Positions 41,982 to 50,304 of a stretch of 64,000 nucleotides of DNA are shown here, piece after piece; within the stretch, counting starts at the first letter, position 1; each line of letters opens with the position of its first letter. A program made the position numbers and the translations under genes. The notes under the pieces were generated by a model. That model did no database searches. It was not told the origin of the DNA and saw only the letters and a program-made list of their open reading frames with translations. The DNA lies in NCBI GenBank assembly GCA_964551335.1, contig CAZKCO010000024.1, positions 1 to 64,000 on the forward strand, read 5' to 3'. The DNA comes from Tunicatimonas sp964551335 (GTDB lineage Bacteria > Bacteroidota > Bacteroidia > Cytophagales > Cyclobacteriaceae).

Positions 41982-42890
41982 TTAGTTATTATTGCTGAGA
42001 TAGCGAACGTTCGTCATCTCTTCGGAAACCCGCCAGAGACGTTTGGCAATTTGCTGATCTTGGGAGTAATCATCCGAATCTACCTCGGTAGGATAACCTC
42101 TCATTTCCCGAAAACCATCGGGGCCAATAAACTCCCCACCGCGTATACTTTCCCCTAAAGCCGCGTATAAAACCGGTAATGCCCCTTTTTCGGCACTCTG
42201 CAGGAAGAGTGCTCCTAAGGGTCTGATCAAAGTGGGGAAATACTGGTCCAGATTGGTTTTGGAAAGTCCCGGATGAGCGGCTACCGAAGAAGTGTTACTA
42301 CCCGTGGCGGATAATCTGCGCTGGAGCTCGTAGGCAAACATCAGGCAGGCCCGCTTGCTTTGTCCGTAGGCCCGACGCTTGCTGTAGCCTTGCGTAAAGT
42401 GCAAATCGTCAAACTCAATCTCGGCCCACTTATAGGATAAACTGCTTAAGGTCACCACCCGGGAATCCGAGCTGGTGGTAAGCATCGGCAGCAACAATCC
42501 GGTAAGCGCAAAGTGACCAATGTAGTTGGTGGCCAGCTGATTTTCAAAACCATCTTCCGTCTCTTTGTAGGGCGACATCATAATGCCCGCGTTGTTGATG
42601 AGCAGGTCTAAGCGGTCGTACTTCTGTTGAAACTGCTCAACGAATTGTCTGACTGAGTCCAGGCTACTTACATCAATCTTCAGGATATCGATACGAGCCT
42701 TCGGATTATTGCTCACTATTTCGGTTTTTGCTTTTTCGGCCTTTTGCGTATTTCGGCAAGCCAGCACTACTTTCACCTCTTTCCGGGCTAACCCCCGGGC
42801 AGTTTCGTAGCCGATTCCGCTATTAGCCCCGGTCACAATTGCCACTCGCCCCGTCTGAAGCGGCACCCGGTCAATATTCCATTTATCCAT
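41982..42890 (-). CDS. short-chain dehydrogenase/reductase (retinol-dehydrogenase-like)
   Basis: A 302-residue SDR with the cofactor motif TGANSGIG at 20-27, NNAGIM in the middle, and the catalytic Tyr and Lys as YGQSK with an upstream Ser in VTLSS. The general form (ACRNTQKAEKAK after the Rossmann motif, and a later GLSKTNLDQYF) is that of retinol dehydrogenase/WWOX-like NADP(H) SDRs. In bacteria these reduce diverse ketones and aldehydes. The gene stands alone. A 209-bp gap with a terminator separates it from the sugar cluster. Confidence 0.87.
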   Translation of the reverse strand: MDKWNIDRVPLQTGRVAIVTGANSGIGYETARGLARKEVKVVLACRNTQKAEKAKTEIVSNNPKARIDILKIDVSSLDSVRQFVEQFQQKYDRLDLLINNAGIMMSPYKETEDGFENQLATNYIGHFALTGLLLPMLTTSSDSRVVTLSSLSYKWAEIEFDDLHFTQGYSKRRAYGQSKRACLMFAYELQRRLSATGSNTSSVAAHPGLSKTNLDQYFPTLIRPLGALFLQSAEKGALPVLYAALGESIRGGEFIGPDGFREMRGYPTEVDSDDYSQDQQIAKRLWRVSEEMTNVRYLSNNN

Positions 42891-43042
42891 TGCTTATTTT
42901 ACTAGTCATTATCTTAATAAACACTAATAAGCTACTAATTCGGCGGTGATTGGTTTAATTTTTAATACTTCAAGGAGCTCATTTATACAGAAAATAATAA
43001 CCCTCCAATTTTATAGGAGGCTGCCGAGACCATAAAATAACA

Positions 43043-43075
43043 ACAGGCGAAGTAGTTTTTACCTCGCCTGTTTTA
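43043..43075. terminator. hairpin terminator after the Gfo/Idh/MocA gene
   Basis: ACAGGCGA (43043-43050) pairs with TCGCCTGT (43064-43071). T-rich sequence follows on both strands (TTTT on plus, TGTTATTTT on minus). It serves the minus-strand gene that ends at 43100. Confidence 0.6.
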
Positions 43076-43099
43076 TGCTTGCTATTTAGACTTAATAGT

Positions 43100-44260
43100 T
43101 TACTTTTCGATCCAATCCACTCCGGTGTCTTTCCAACTGCGATCGGCCGCCGAGTCTAGCACGGCTTCGCATACCTTCTGGGTTTCGTGAGCATCTTTGA
43201 AGGTCGGATGGCAGGCATCGCCGCCTTCCAGGCTCTTCAGAAAATCAGCTACCTGATGGATGAAGGAGTGCTCATAGCCGATGCCTAAGCCGGGTACCCA
43301 CCACTTGTCCATATAGGGCTGATCGCCGTCCGTTACGTGGATAGAGCGCCAACCCCGCACGATAGATTCGTCGCGATGATCGAAGTACTCCAACCGGTTC
43401 AGGTCGTGCAAATCCCAGCGGATAGAGGCGTGCTCGCCGTTAATCTCAAAGGTATACAGTGCTTTATGTCCCCGGGCGTAGCGGGTAGATTCAAACAAGC
43501 CCAGCGAACCGTTGGCAAAGTGGCAGTGGAAGATACAGGCATCGTCAATGCCGACCTTCTTTTTCTCACCACTCCCCGCGTGTACCCGTTCCTTTACAAA
43601 AGTTTCGGTTACAGCCGAAACATCAGAAATGCCGCCGTTTAGCCACATGGCGGTATCAATACAGTGCGCCAGCAAATCGCCGGTTACGCCGGAACCCGCT
43701 GCGTCTACATCCAGTCGCCAGGTACCTTCCCCACCCTGCGGCACTTCCGGACTAATCGTCCAGTCCTGCAGGAAGTTAGCCCGGTAGTGAAAAATCTTGC
43801 CAAGTTTGCCGGAATCAATTACCTGCTTCGCCAAGGTCACCGCGGGCAGGCGACGGTAGTTGTACCAGACGGTGTTAGCCACTCCGGCTTTTTCTACCGC
43901 ATCAACCATTTTCTGAGATTCTTCCAGGGTGCGGGCCAAAGGTTTCTCGCAGAGGATCATCTTCCCGGCTTCCGCCGCGGCAATGGCAATTTCGGCGTGG
44001 GTATCGTTGGGAGTACAGATATCTACCGCGTCAATATCATCGCGGGCGATCAGGGCTTTCCAGTCGGTTTCGTACGACTCGTACCCCCACTGCTCAGCAA
44101 AGGCTTTCACTTTGTCTTCGCTTCGCGAGCAAACAGCTTTAAGCACCGGTTGGTACTGCAAATCAGGGAAGAAATTGGGTACCCGATTATAACCATTGGA
44201 GTGGGTTCTTCCCATGAAGCCTCGCCCAATGGTTCCGATTCTTAATTCTTTTTTATCCAT
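43100..44260 (-). CDS. Gfo/Idh/MocA-family oxidoreductase
   Basis: A 386-residue NAD(P)-dependent dehydrogenase with the Rossmann motif IGTIGRGFMGRTHS at its start, the catalytic LCEKPLARTLEES (EKP) near 103-115 and the C-terminal alpha/beta substrate domain. The family acts on sugars and inositols. In clusters with DUF1080 hydrolases and TIM-barrel isomerases, members oxidise glycosides at C3 to 3-keto forms or reduce 3-keto sugars. It is the last gene of the minus-strand sugar cluster. The intergenic region upstream is full of short GTGTTA repeats. Confidence 0.85.
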   Translation of the reverse strand: MDKKELRIGTIGRGFMGRTHSNGYNRVPNFFPDLQYQPVLKAVCSRSEDKVKAFAEQWGYESYETDWKALIARDDIDAVDICTPNDTHAEIAIAAAEAGKMILCEKPLARTLEESQKMVDAVEKAGVANTVWYNYRRLPAVTLAKQVIDSGKLGKIFHYRANFLQDWTISPEVPQGGEGTWRLDVDAAGSGVTGDLLAHCIDTAMWLNGGISDVSAVTETFVKERVHAGSGEKKKVGIDDACIFHCHFANGSLGLFESTRYARGHKALYTFEINGEHASIRWDLHDLNRLEYFDHRDESIVRGWRSIHVTDGDQPYMDKWWVPGLGIGYEHSFIHQVADFLKSLEGGDACHPTFKDAHETQKVCEAVLDSAADRSWKDTGVDWIEK

Positions 44261-44274
44261 AAATTCTGTAGTGT

Positions 44275-44465
44275 TATTGTGTTATGGTATTTAAGTGTTA
44301 GAGTGGAAGGTGTTACAGTATTTAAGTGGTTCGAAGTATTGTTACAGGAGGTACATAGAATGCCTGATAAAACAATCATGCATTGGAAAACCCCACAAAT
44401 CTATATCGCTCGAACACCACGCGTCGGCCGCCTTAACACTATAACACCGCGTAGCAACACTACGC
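44275..44465. repeat. GTGTTA-rich direct and inverted short repeats
   Basis: The segment between two sugar genes has two 17-bp near-copies at 44281 and 44312 (GTTATGGTATTTAAGTG and GTTACAGTATTTAAGTG) and an opposite copy of the theme, TTAACACTATAACACC, at about 44433-44448. It ends in a hairpin, GCGTAG-CAACA-CTACGC (44449-44465), that includes the stop codon of the upstream gene. Confidence 0.4.
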
Positions 44466-45503
44466 TAACTGCATTTCATCCCAGCCGTGCTTCTGGCGGA
44501 CTTTGATCATGAGGGCGAGGATGTCGTTCCAGGTCTGCTGCTTTTCCATCACGTCGTTATCGAACATACAACCATCCCAGCAGATATGCTTGAAGGCTTT
44601 TGTCGGATTACCGTTTTCGTCGCGCATCCAGTAGCCCGCATCATGTACCACATCCAGTTTTCCGTTGGGGTCCGTCGCCAGACAGTGGCGGCCGGTTTTG
44701 TCGTGGGAGCCGGTTCCGTGCACCGTACCGTCGTTTTGCGCTACGTGGAAGTCAATCGTCCAGGGACGCAGCGCATTGGTTATTTTTTTCAACCCTTCGG
44801 CTAAGGTTTCGTGGTCGTTCCAGTCAAAATCCTTGGGAAGAATACGGTCTTCGGGCTTGTTAAAGCCCAGCAGGTACAGCATGGTATGGGCCAGGTCAGC
44901 TTGAAAGCCAATATTCGGACGGTCTACGGATTCCAGCGTGTTAACCATCGTTTTCCAGCTATGCATACCGCCCCAGCAGATTTCGCCCTCAGCCGCTAGC
45001 TTTTCGTTGTAGTCGGCGGCCACGTCGCAGGCTTCCCGGAAAGTTTTCACGATCAGCTTATTGCTACCTTCAGGATCTTTTGACCACTGTTCCGGACTGG
45101 AAGCCGTGTCAATCCGGATAACGCCGTAGGAGCGCACTCCGTGCTCGCGCAGTACTTTTCCGAAGTGGCAGGATTTGCGCACCATTTCTACAAAGGTTTT
45201 ACGGTCTTCGTCGCTACCCAAAACAGGACCGCCCCAAACGGGTGCTACCAGGCTGCCTACATTGAGATTATACCCGGCAATTTTGTCCGCCAGCTTTTTA
45301 ATTTCATCGTCCGAACTGTTTATATCAATATGCGGATCAAGCAGACCGAGATCAACTCCGTCGAACTTCACTCCGTCTACTTCGGCCGCAGCGGTCATTT
45401 CCAGCATTTTATCAAAGGGAATAACCGGTTCGGAGTCCGGGCCTTTGCCGACAATGCCGGGCCAGGTTGCGTTGTGTAATTTGGGATACTTATGATCGCT
45501 CAT
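44460..45503 (-). CDS. sugar phosphate isomerase/epimerase-type TIM barrel
   Basis: A 347-residue AP-endonuclease-2-type TIM barrel. The strands DGVKFDGVDLG, VRSYGVIRID, GEICWGGMHSW, NIGFQADLAH and TIDFHVAQND carry the Glu/His/Asp residues usually used for divalent metal. Homologues in 3-keto-glycoside clusters act as isomerases, lyases or hydratases on keto sugars. The protein has no signal peptide, so it acts in the cytoplasm. Its neighbours are the Gfo/Idh/MocA gene downstream and the broken DUF6883/DUF4926 pair upstream, which interrupts the sugar cluster. Confidence 0.82.
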   Translation of the reverse strand: MSDHKYPKLHNATWPGIVGKGPDSEPVIPFDKMLEMTAAAEVDGVKFDGVDLGLLDPHIDINSSDDEIKKLADKIAGYNLNVGSLVAPVWGGPVLGSDEDRKTFVEMVRKSCHFGKVLREHGVRSYGVIRIDTASSPEQWSKDPEGSNKLIVKTFREACDVAADYNEKLAAEGEICWGGMHSWKTMVNTLESVDRPNIGFQADLAHTMLYLLGFNKPEDRILPKDFDWNDHETLAEGLKKITNALRPWTIDFHVAQNDGTVHGTGSHDKTGRHCLATDPNGKLDVVHDAGYWMRDENGNPTKAFKHICWDGCMFDNDVMEKQQTWNDILALMIKVRQKHGWDEMQLA

Positions 45504-45537
45504 AACGTCAGGTTGTTTTGTTGGTGAAAAAATTTAT

Positions 45538-45789
45538 TTATGTTATTGTTTCAGTTTCAAGCGGTTTGCCGCCCAAGTGTAGGAGCATCAGATCTTCGTT
45601 AGTTAGTGCCAGGGTTGCTATCGTTTTACCTTGTTTATCGGCAAACTCAATTTCGTAAACTCTCTCGTCTAATTCCTCTACGACTGTCCCTACTTGTCCT
45701 TTTACCAATCTCTCTTCAGGCATATCCTTCAACAGGGCTACTACATCCAGTAACTTCAAGGGTGATTTATTGGTACGATTCTTTTTCAT
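45538..45789 (-). CDS. DUF4926 family protein (second copy)
   Basis: An 83-residue protein with a basic N-terminus (MKKNRTNKSP). The DUF4926 core follows: LLDVVALLKDMPEERLVKGQ, then VEELDERVYEIEFADKQGKT and a final LTNEDLMLLH. It is diverged from the copy at 40512 but shares order and spacing: the DUF6883 frame ends 2 bp upstream. Here the DUF6883 gene is interrupted by a stop codon, while this gene stays intact. If it is an antitoxin, this is the expected survivor. Confidence 0.72.
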   Translation of the reverse strand: MKKNRTNKSPLKLLDVVALLKDMPEERLVKGQVGTVVEELDERVYEIEFADKQGKTIATLALTNEDLMLLHLGGKPLETETIT

Positions 45790-45791
45790 AA

Positions 45792-46127
45792 TTATTTCAC
45801 ATAGCAGGATGTCAACTTCGGAAAGCCCTCGTCTTTCTCAATGATCCATCCAGTTCTCACGATCGCTTCTTTGTCTAAATTACGAATTTTCATATCAACC
45901 GTATATCTCTCGCCGTATTGATCTTCTCGTACAAAAATAGCCTCATGTTTCGATAATGACTTGAGTATAGCTTCTCTTTATAGATCTGCATCATAGCGGG
46001 TAAAGCCTAACGCTGATTCAAAAACTACTGCTTTATCTTTCCCTACCGGATGGGAAAGATTCAAACAATAGTCAGCCAATTTTTCTATCGCAACAAAAGC
46101 TTGTTCATAATTTGGCAGTAAATTCAT
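45792..46127 (-). pseudogene. DUF6883 gene interrupted by an in-frame stop
   Basis: From ATG at 46127 the frame reads MNLLPNYEQAFVAIEKLADY, then the DUF6883 motif SHPVGKDKAVVFESALGF, then YDADL followed by TAA at codon 50 (nt 45978-45980). The same frame continues without any shift as REAILKSLSKHEAIFVRED and later AIVRTGWIIEKDEG to a normal stop at 45792. A single base change, for example TTA to TAA, would explain it. Length (111 codons) and order match the intact pair at 40.2-40.7 kb. Read-through or a sequencing error cannot be excluded. Confidence 0.8.
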
Positions 46128-46215
46128 TAATCCATCCTAGCACCCTTTAATTTACCGAAAGTAGTCGTTCCTCCCAAACTATCGTTACTTGATACTCCTG
46201 ATAGGGAGACTATAC

Positions 46216-47457
46216 TCACATAATATCAGCCGGTAGATCAGGATTTTTAGGGCCGAAGTGCTTGAGCATCACGATGGGGTCAGTAGCCGATTGATTAGTG
46301 ATCTTCACTCCTTCTTTAGCCGCCGCTTCACTGACGAAGTACTCATCCTGCGTCAGTTGGCCGTAGCGAATCATGGTAGGAGTTTCAATATTCCAGCTGC
46401 CCATGGTGCCGTGTCCCTGCATCATAATCATACCGTAGGCGGCACTGTCTTTTATAGTTACCGTTTGGCCGGGCAGTACGGTCAGTTCCTTCGCACTAAA
46501 ATCATGGGAACGATAGCAAATCCATTTTTCTACGTAACCCTCCATCGCTCGGCGATCCGATTCGTTTTCCGGCTTAACCAGTACCGGAGCCATAAAGCGG
46601 GTTTCCAGCAGATTCGGATTAGTGTTTAGCTCCCAGTCGATGACTTCCATTAGTTGGTTGTAGTCACCCATACGGTCTTCGGGCGTCCCGTTCCACAGAA
46701 GTTCTTCGGGAATAATGGCTTCGTTCACCAGCGATTGATACATGGCGAATACATCGGAGGCCTTCTGAGGCTCGTAAGTACACATACTGCCGGGAGCGTG
46801 CAGCATACCCGGAGGCACATCCCAACCGGTGCCAGGCTCTAGCCGGAAAGCCGATGAATAATTAGTGATTTTGTTATCGCCCTTAGTGAAGTTTTTCAAA
46901 CACTCCAGAATCTGCTCCTTAGTAGTACCGGGCGTAATCCCGAAGAAAGTATAGGGAAAATCTCCCCCGTGGTTGTTCACCTGAGGTGGGAAGTAGTAGG
47001 CTTCGGGCTTGCCCTTCTGCCCGATTTTCGCCGCGTGCTCATCGTTATGGTGAATGTGGTGCGGCAGCGGCCCCATGTTATCGAAGAATTTGGAGTACAT
47101 GGGCCAGCTTTGGTGTTCATCCCAGATCCGATCACCGATCAGCGCGCCTTTCAGTTCTTCTACCGCATCGCGCAGCAGAAACTGCTTTTCCTGACTGCCG
47201 TCGGTAAACACTACGGCACTTAAGCCTTCGTTTTCACCAGTTAATGGTCCGTTTTTAGCGGGAGTGGTGGATGAGAACCAGCGTTCGTCAATACCCCCCC
47301 GTTCTCCACCCAGCACGTAATAATCGTCGGGGTGAAGTTTGATTCGGCGGCCAGGGACGCAAAATGAACGGGGCACCCAGGTAGGAGTTAACCGCAAAAT
47401 TCCTTGGCCCTGATCAAGGGCATCCTGCATCACGCTTATGTCTTCTAGCATTTTCAT
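46216..47457 (-). CDS. cupin-type mannose-6-phosphate isomerase-like protein
   Basis: This 413-residue protein resembles class I phosphomannose isomerases. The metal-site region reads PLPHHIHHNDEHA, then KPEAYYFPPQVNNHGGDFPY, then the cupin strand GTGWDVPPGMLHAPGS. A second cupin follows with VLPGQTVTIKD and GHGTMGSW. It probably isomerises an aldose/ketose or a keto sugar in the cytoplasm. The start may be the Met three codons in (nt 47451). It is 10 bp downstream of the DUF4432 gene on the same strand, so it belongs to the sugar cluster operon. Confidence 0.72.
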   Translation of the reverse strand: MKMLEDISVMQDALDQGQGILRLTPTWVPRSFCVPGRRIKLHPDDYYVLGGERGGIDERWFSSTTPAKNGPLTGENEGLSAVVFTDGSQEKQFLLRDAVEELKGALIGDRIWDEHQSWPMYSKFFDNMGPLPHHIHHNDEHAAKIGQKGKPEAYYFPPQVNNHGGDFPYTFFGITPGTTKEQILECLKNFTKGDNKITNYSSAFRLEPGTGWDVPPGMLHAPGSMCTYEPQKASDVFAMYQSLVNEAIIPEELLWNGTPEDRMGDYNQLMEVIDWELNTNPNLLETRFMAPVLVKPENESDRRAMEGYVEKWICYRSHDFSAKELTVLPGQTVTIKDSAAYGMIMMQGHGTMGSWNIETPTMIRYGQLTQDEYFVSEAAAKEGVKITNQSATDPIVMLKHFGPKNPDLPADIM

Positions 47458-47467
47458 ATCGTATAGT

Positions 47468-48547
47468 TCATGTTAAGTGGTTGTTTAAAAAATGGTTAAT
47501 GCTTGATTCTTTGGTTAATACTTCAATCTCCAGTGAATACTCCCGGCTTTCGCCCGGCTCGAGGAAAATTAAAGTGTTATTAGCCCGGGCTTTGGCTTGT
47601 CCGATGGGCGGATTGGTACCCGGCTCCAGTCCGGTTACATACTCTCCCTTCCCCCAGTGTTGCCAGTTGGTAAGCCAGGGCATTTGTTGCTTCGGAAAGT
47701 GTAGGGCTACCGCCAGATTAAGTCGAGGGTTATGCACCCCGCATACGCAACTGCCGCGCTCATTAGCCTCAATGTCAATGAAGGCTACATCTTCGCCGGT
47801 ACCAGCGTGCTCATTTAGCGGGGGCGGGCACTTACGAAAATCATTATCCTGGTTGAAAATTCGTCCTGGCTCACCGGTGGGAGTCTGCCAGTCGCCCCGC
47901 CACAGAAGGGTTGCTCCTTCATCTACCAGCGGCCAGCCGAAGTTGCAGTGGTACAATAGCATATGCGGTGCCGGAGTATTACCCCGGTTGATCACCTTAT
48001 CGGCAATATGAATTACCGAGCTTCCGATGGTACTGGAAACTGTCCGATACATTTCTAGGGATGGTCCAAATACCTGCGCTTGCTTTATGCAGCCGGTGAT
48101 ACTCATATCCAACTGCCCCGACCGAATATCGGGCTGAATCACAGATTCTATTGCAGCGGGAGTATTGCTGATTCGTCCGTGCAGACCCCGCTCACCATAC
48201 TCGTCTTTTTCAGGGCCGCCGATGTGGGTCAGGCCGCAGGTGGTAAGCAACCCGCCTCCAAAAGTTCTCAGCCAGTTCATTCCCTGATTAGCCGAGGCTT
48301 GCGGGGCAGTTACCCCACCGTGGCTGAGCCAGGCCAGGCTATGCTGCTGATAGAAGGCGTCCGCAATATCCATCGCCCGATCCAGTGCCACTTTATAGCG
48401 CAATCCGGAGCCGGTGTTGACCCAGGCAATGCGGGTTCCTCGTCCCAAGCCGTTATCTAGTACGGAGGTTTCGATGCCGCCGAGTTGAGCCGGATTAGAC
48501 AGCTTTTCAGTCCAGGCGGGCAATATGGAAGCTTTTTCTTCTGCCAA
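47468..48547 (-). CDS. DUF4432 family protein (aldose epimerase-like)
   Basis: This 359-residue protein has the galactose mutarotase-type beta-sandwich pattern, DRAMDIADAFYQ and FGGGLLTTCGLTHIGGPEKD with ERGLHGRISN, the DUF4432 hallmark. Later it has HCNFGWPLVDEGATLL. The family is thought to act on sugar or keto-sugar anomers; no biochemical role is certain. The gene is flanked by a TIM-barrel isomerase (1 bp upstream) and a cupin isomerase (10 bp downstream), so translation is tightly linked. Confidence 0.8.
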   Translation of the reverse strand: MAEEKASILPAWTEKLSNPAQLGGIETSVLDNGLGRGTRIAWVNTGSGLRYKVALDRAMDIADAFYQQHSLAWLSHGGVTAPQASANQGMNWLRTFGGGLLTTCGLTHIGGPEKDEYGERGLHGRISNTPAAIESVIQPDIRSGQLDMSITGCIKQAQVFGPSLEMYRTVSSTIGSSVIHIADKVINRGNTPAPHMLLYHCNFGWPLVDEGATLLWRGDWQTPTGEPGRIFNQDNDFRKCPPPLNEHAGTGEDVAFIDIEANERGSCVCGVHNPRLNLAVALHFPKQQMPWLTNWQHWGKGEYVTGLEPGTNPPIGQAKARANNTLIFLEPGESREYSLEIEVLTKESSINHFLNNHLT

Positions 48548-48548
48548 T

Positions 48549-49400
48549 TTATGCGGAATGCTTGTTTACCATTTCCCGAATGAATTTCAGTCCCTGTTCA
48601 GCCATATCCCAGGGTTGGGCGAACTCCCGCCAAACATTAATAGCATTGGCAAAGTCGGGGTCATTACGGGTGAAGCCTTCAATGGTATACCAGCCCTGAT
48701 AGTTAATTTTCGCCAGCGTTGCGAAGGTTTCGTCCCAATGCACGTGCCCGGCTCCCGGCGTGCCCCGGTCGTTCTCACTGATGTGGAAGTGGCGCAGGTA
48801 GGGAGCAATAGTTTCAATGGCCTCCCCTACCTTCTTTTCCTCGATATTGGCGTGATGGGTGTCGTACATTGCTTGTACCTGAGGATGATCGGCTTTTTTA
48901 ACCAGGTACGAAAGTTGATCCATTGTATTGCAGAGGTAGCACTCGAAGCGGTTCAGCGCTTCTATCGTCATTACTACATCCGCCTGAGCAGCATGGTCAC
49001 CGGCAGCGTTCAGGATTTCAGCACTGCGACTGTATTCATCTTCGGTTGGGGCGTGTCCGGCGAAGGTGGCAAATGCTGAATGAAAAGGGCCACAGAGCAC
49101 TTTGGCGTTCATATCGTGGCAACGATCAATGGCCCACTTGATACGATCCAGCCCTTTCTTTCTAACACTCTCTGAGTCACTAATGAGATTTTCTTCCGCC
49201 GAGAGCGTAAAAACGTTGGTGACTTCCAGACCAATATCCTGACAATGGGCCCCTATCTTTTTATAGATTGCTTCTTTTTCGGCACCAACGAAAAATTCTA
49301 CCCCGTCGTAACCAATTTCTTTTAGCCGGTCAACAATCGGCAGCAGTTCATCCGAAACTACGGCCGACCAGGCTAGCACATTAAATCCGATTTTATTCAT
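48549..49400 (-). CDS. sugar phosphate isomerase/epimerase (hydroxypyruvate isomerase-like TIM barrel)
   Basis: A 283-residue TIM barrel with strands IGYDGVEFFVG, VLCGPFHSAF, VMTIEALNRFECYLCNT (metal Glu), VQAMYDTHHANIEE (Asp/His), LRHFHISENDRGTPG and YTIEGFTRND (Glu). This is the metal-site order of IolE/Hyi/D-psicose-3-epimerase-like enzymes. The likely reaction is C3 epimerisation, isomerisation or elimination on a keto sugar. It sits between DUF4432 (1 bp) and the DUF1080 lipoprotein (17 bp) in the sugar operon. Confidence 0.85.
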   Translation of the reverse strand: MNKIGFNVLAWSAVVSDELLPIVDRLKEIGYDGVEFFVGAEKEAIYKKIGAHCQDIGLEVTNVFTLSAEENLISDSESVRKKGLDRIKWAIDRCHDMNAKVLCGPFHSAFATFAGHAPTEDEYSRSAEILNAAGDHAAQADVVMTIEALNRFECYLCNTMDQLSYLVKKADHPQVQAMYDTHHANIEEKKVGEAIETIAPYLRHFHISENDRGTPGAGHVHWDETFATLAKINYQGWYTIEGFTRNDPDFANAINVWREFAQPWDMAEQGLKFIREMVNKHSA

Positions 49401-49417
49401 TCGCGTTAGTTGTTGTT

Positions 49418-50221
49418 TTAAAGTTGTTTCAGTTGAATGTTTCGGTATTCTACTTTCATGGGGGGGCCGCGGTGGACCTGTAAGCCTAACAGTCCGCCCA
49501 TCGCCCGGTTTTGCTGGTCTTCATCGGTGACATCGCTCATGAGCACCCCATTCACGTAGTGTTGTAGCCGGTTACCCTTGATGACCAGATGTATCTCGTT
49601 CCAGTCTTCCTGCTTAATATGCGACTTCAGCGAGTCACTCTCTCCTAAAGAAGCAACCACCTCGGTTGGCACCCAGGCATTTCGCTCTACGTGCGCTCGC
49701 AACCCTCCGGCAGCATCCGGATCTTCCGGGCTATTCACTATTGTTTTCTGTCCCCGGTAGGCCAGCGTGGTGCGCTTGCGTTCTTCGTAATTCTGACCGG
49801 TGTAGCGGTTTTGCCCATCAATATCGGCCTGATAGCCGCGTAGCGCAAACGGAATGGTATCCAGTTGCTCGCTGCGGTAATTGATCCCACTGTTGCCGCT
49901 TTCAGAAATACGAAATTCTGCTTTTAATTCAAAGTCCTTCGGCTCTCCATCTCGCCAAATTAGGAAAGAGTTAGCGGGTAGCGGTTTTTCGGGAGTAATC
50001 TCCCCAACGATAGTGCCGTTTTCTACCCGCCAGTAATCCGGATCGCCCTCCCAACCGTTCAGACTTTCGCCATCAAAAATTGAAACAAATTCTTTCGCTG
50101 GGGATTCTGCTTCTTCACTTCCCTCAGCGGCCTGGGTAGATGGGGTCTGACAGGAACTGAGCACCGAGCCAAACAGAATAACTTTTACTGTCAGGAAAAG
50201 AAGCAGTTTTTTAATTGGCAT
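49418..50221 (-). CDS. DUF1080 lipoprotein (3-keto-disaccharide hydrolase family)
   Basis: This 267-residue lipoprotein has a signal sequence and lipobox (VLSSC, C24). The mature part is a concanavalin-like DUF1080 domain: FVSIFDGESLNGWEGDPDYW at its start, then FELKAEFRISESGNSGINYR and a final GLLGLQVHRGPPMKVEYRNI. This family hydrolyses or eliminates 3-keto-glycosides outside the cytoplasm. It fits a pathway in which a periplasmic dehydrogenase first oxidises the sugar. The cytochrome c protein upstream could be the electron acceptor, although that is inference. Confidence 0.86.
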   Translation of the reverse strand: MPIKKLLLFLTVKVILFGSVLSSCQTPSTQAAEGSEEAESPAKEFVSIFDGESLNGWEGDPDYWRVENGTIVGEITPEKPLPANSFLIWRDGEPKDFELKAEFRISESGNSGINYRSEQLDTIPFALRGYQADIDGQNRYTGQNYEERKRTTLAYRGQKTIVNSPEDPDAAGGLRAHVERNAWVPTEVVASLGESDSLKSHIKQEDWNEIHLVIKGNRLQHYVNGVLMSDVTDEDQQNRAMGGLLGLQVHRGPPMKVEYRNIQLKQL

Positions 50222-50254
50222 TTTATCTAGGTTGCTTATAGAAAGAAAGTTGAG

Positions 50255-50290
50255 TAAAAAAGTCCGGCACCTATTTCTGGTACCGGACTA
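50255..50290 (-). terminator. rho-independent terminator after the cytochrome c gene
   Basis: On the minus strand AGTCCGGTACC pairs with GGTGCCGGACT across an 8-base loop, with one mismatch, and six Ts follow. It ends the 50305-53028 transcript, at least partly separating it from the DUF1080 gene downstream. Confidence 0.75.
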
Positions 50291-50304
50291 GACGATAAGG
50301 TCTT

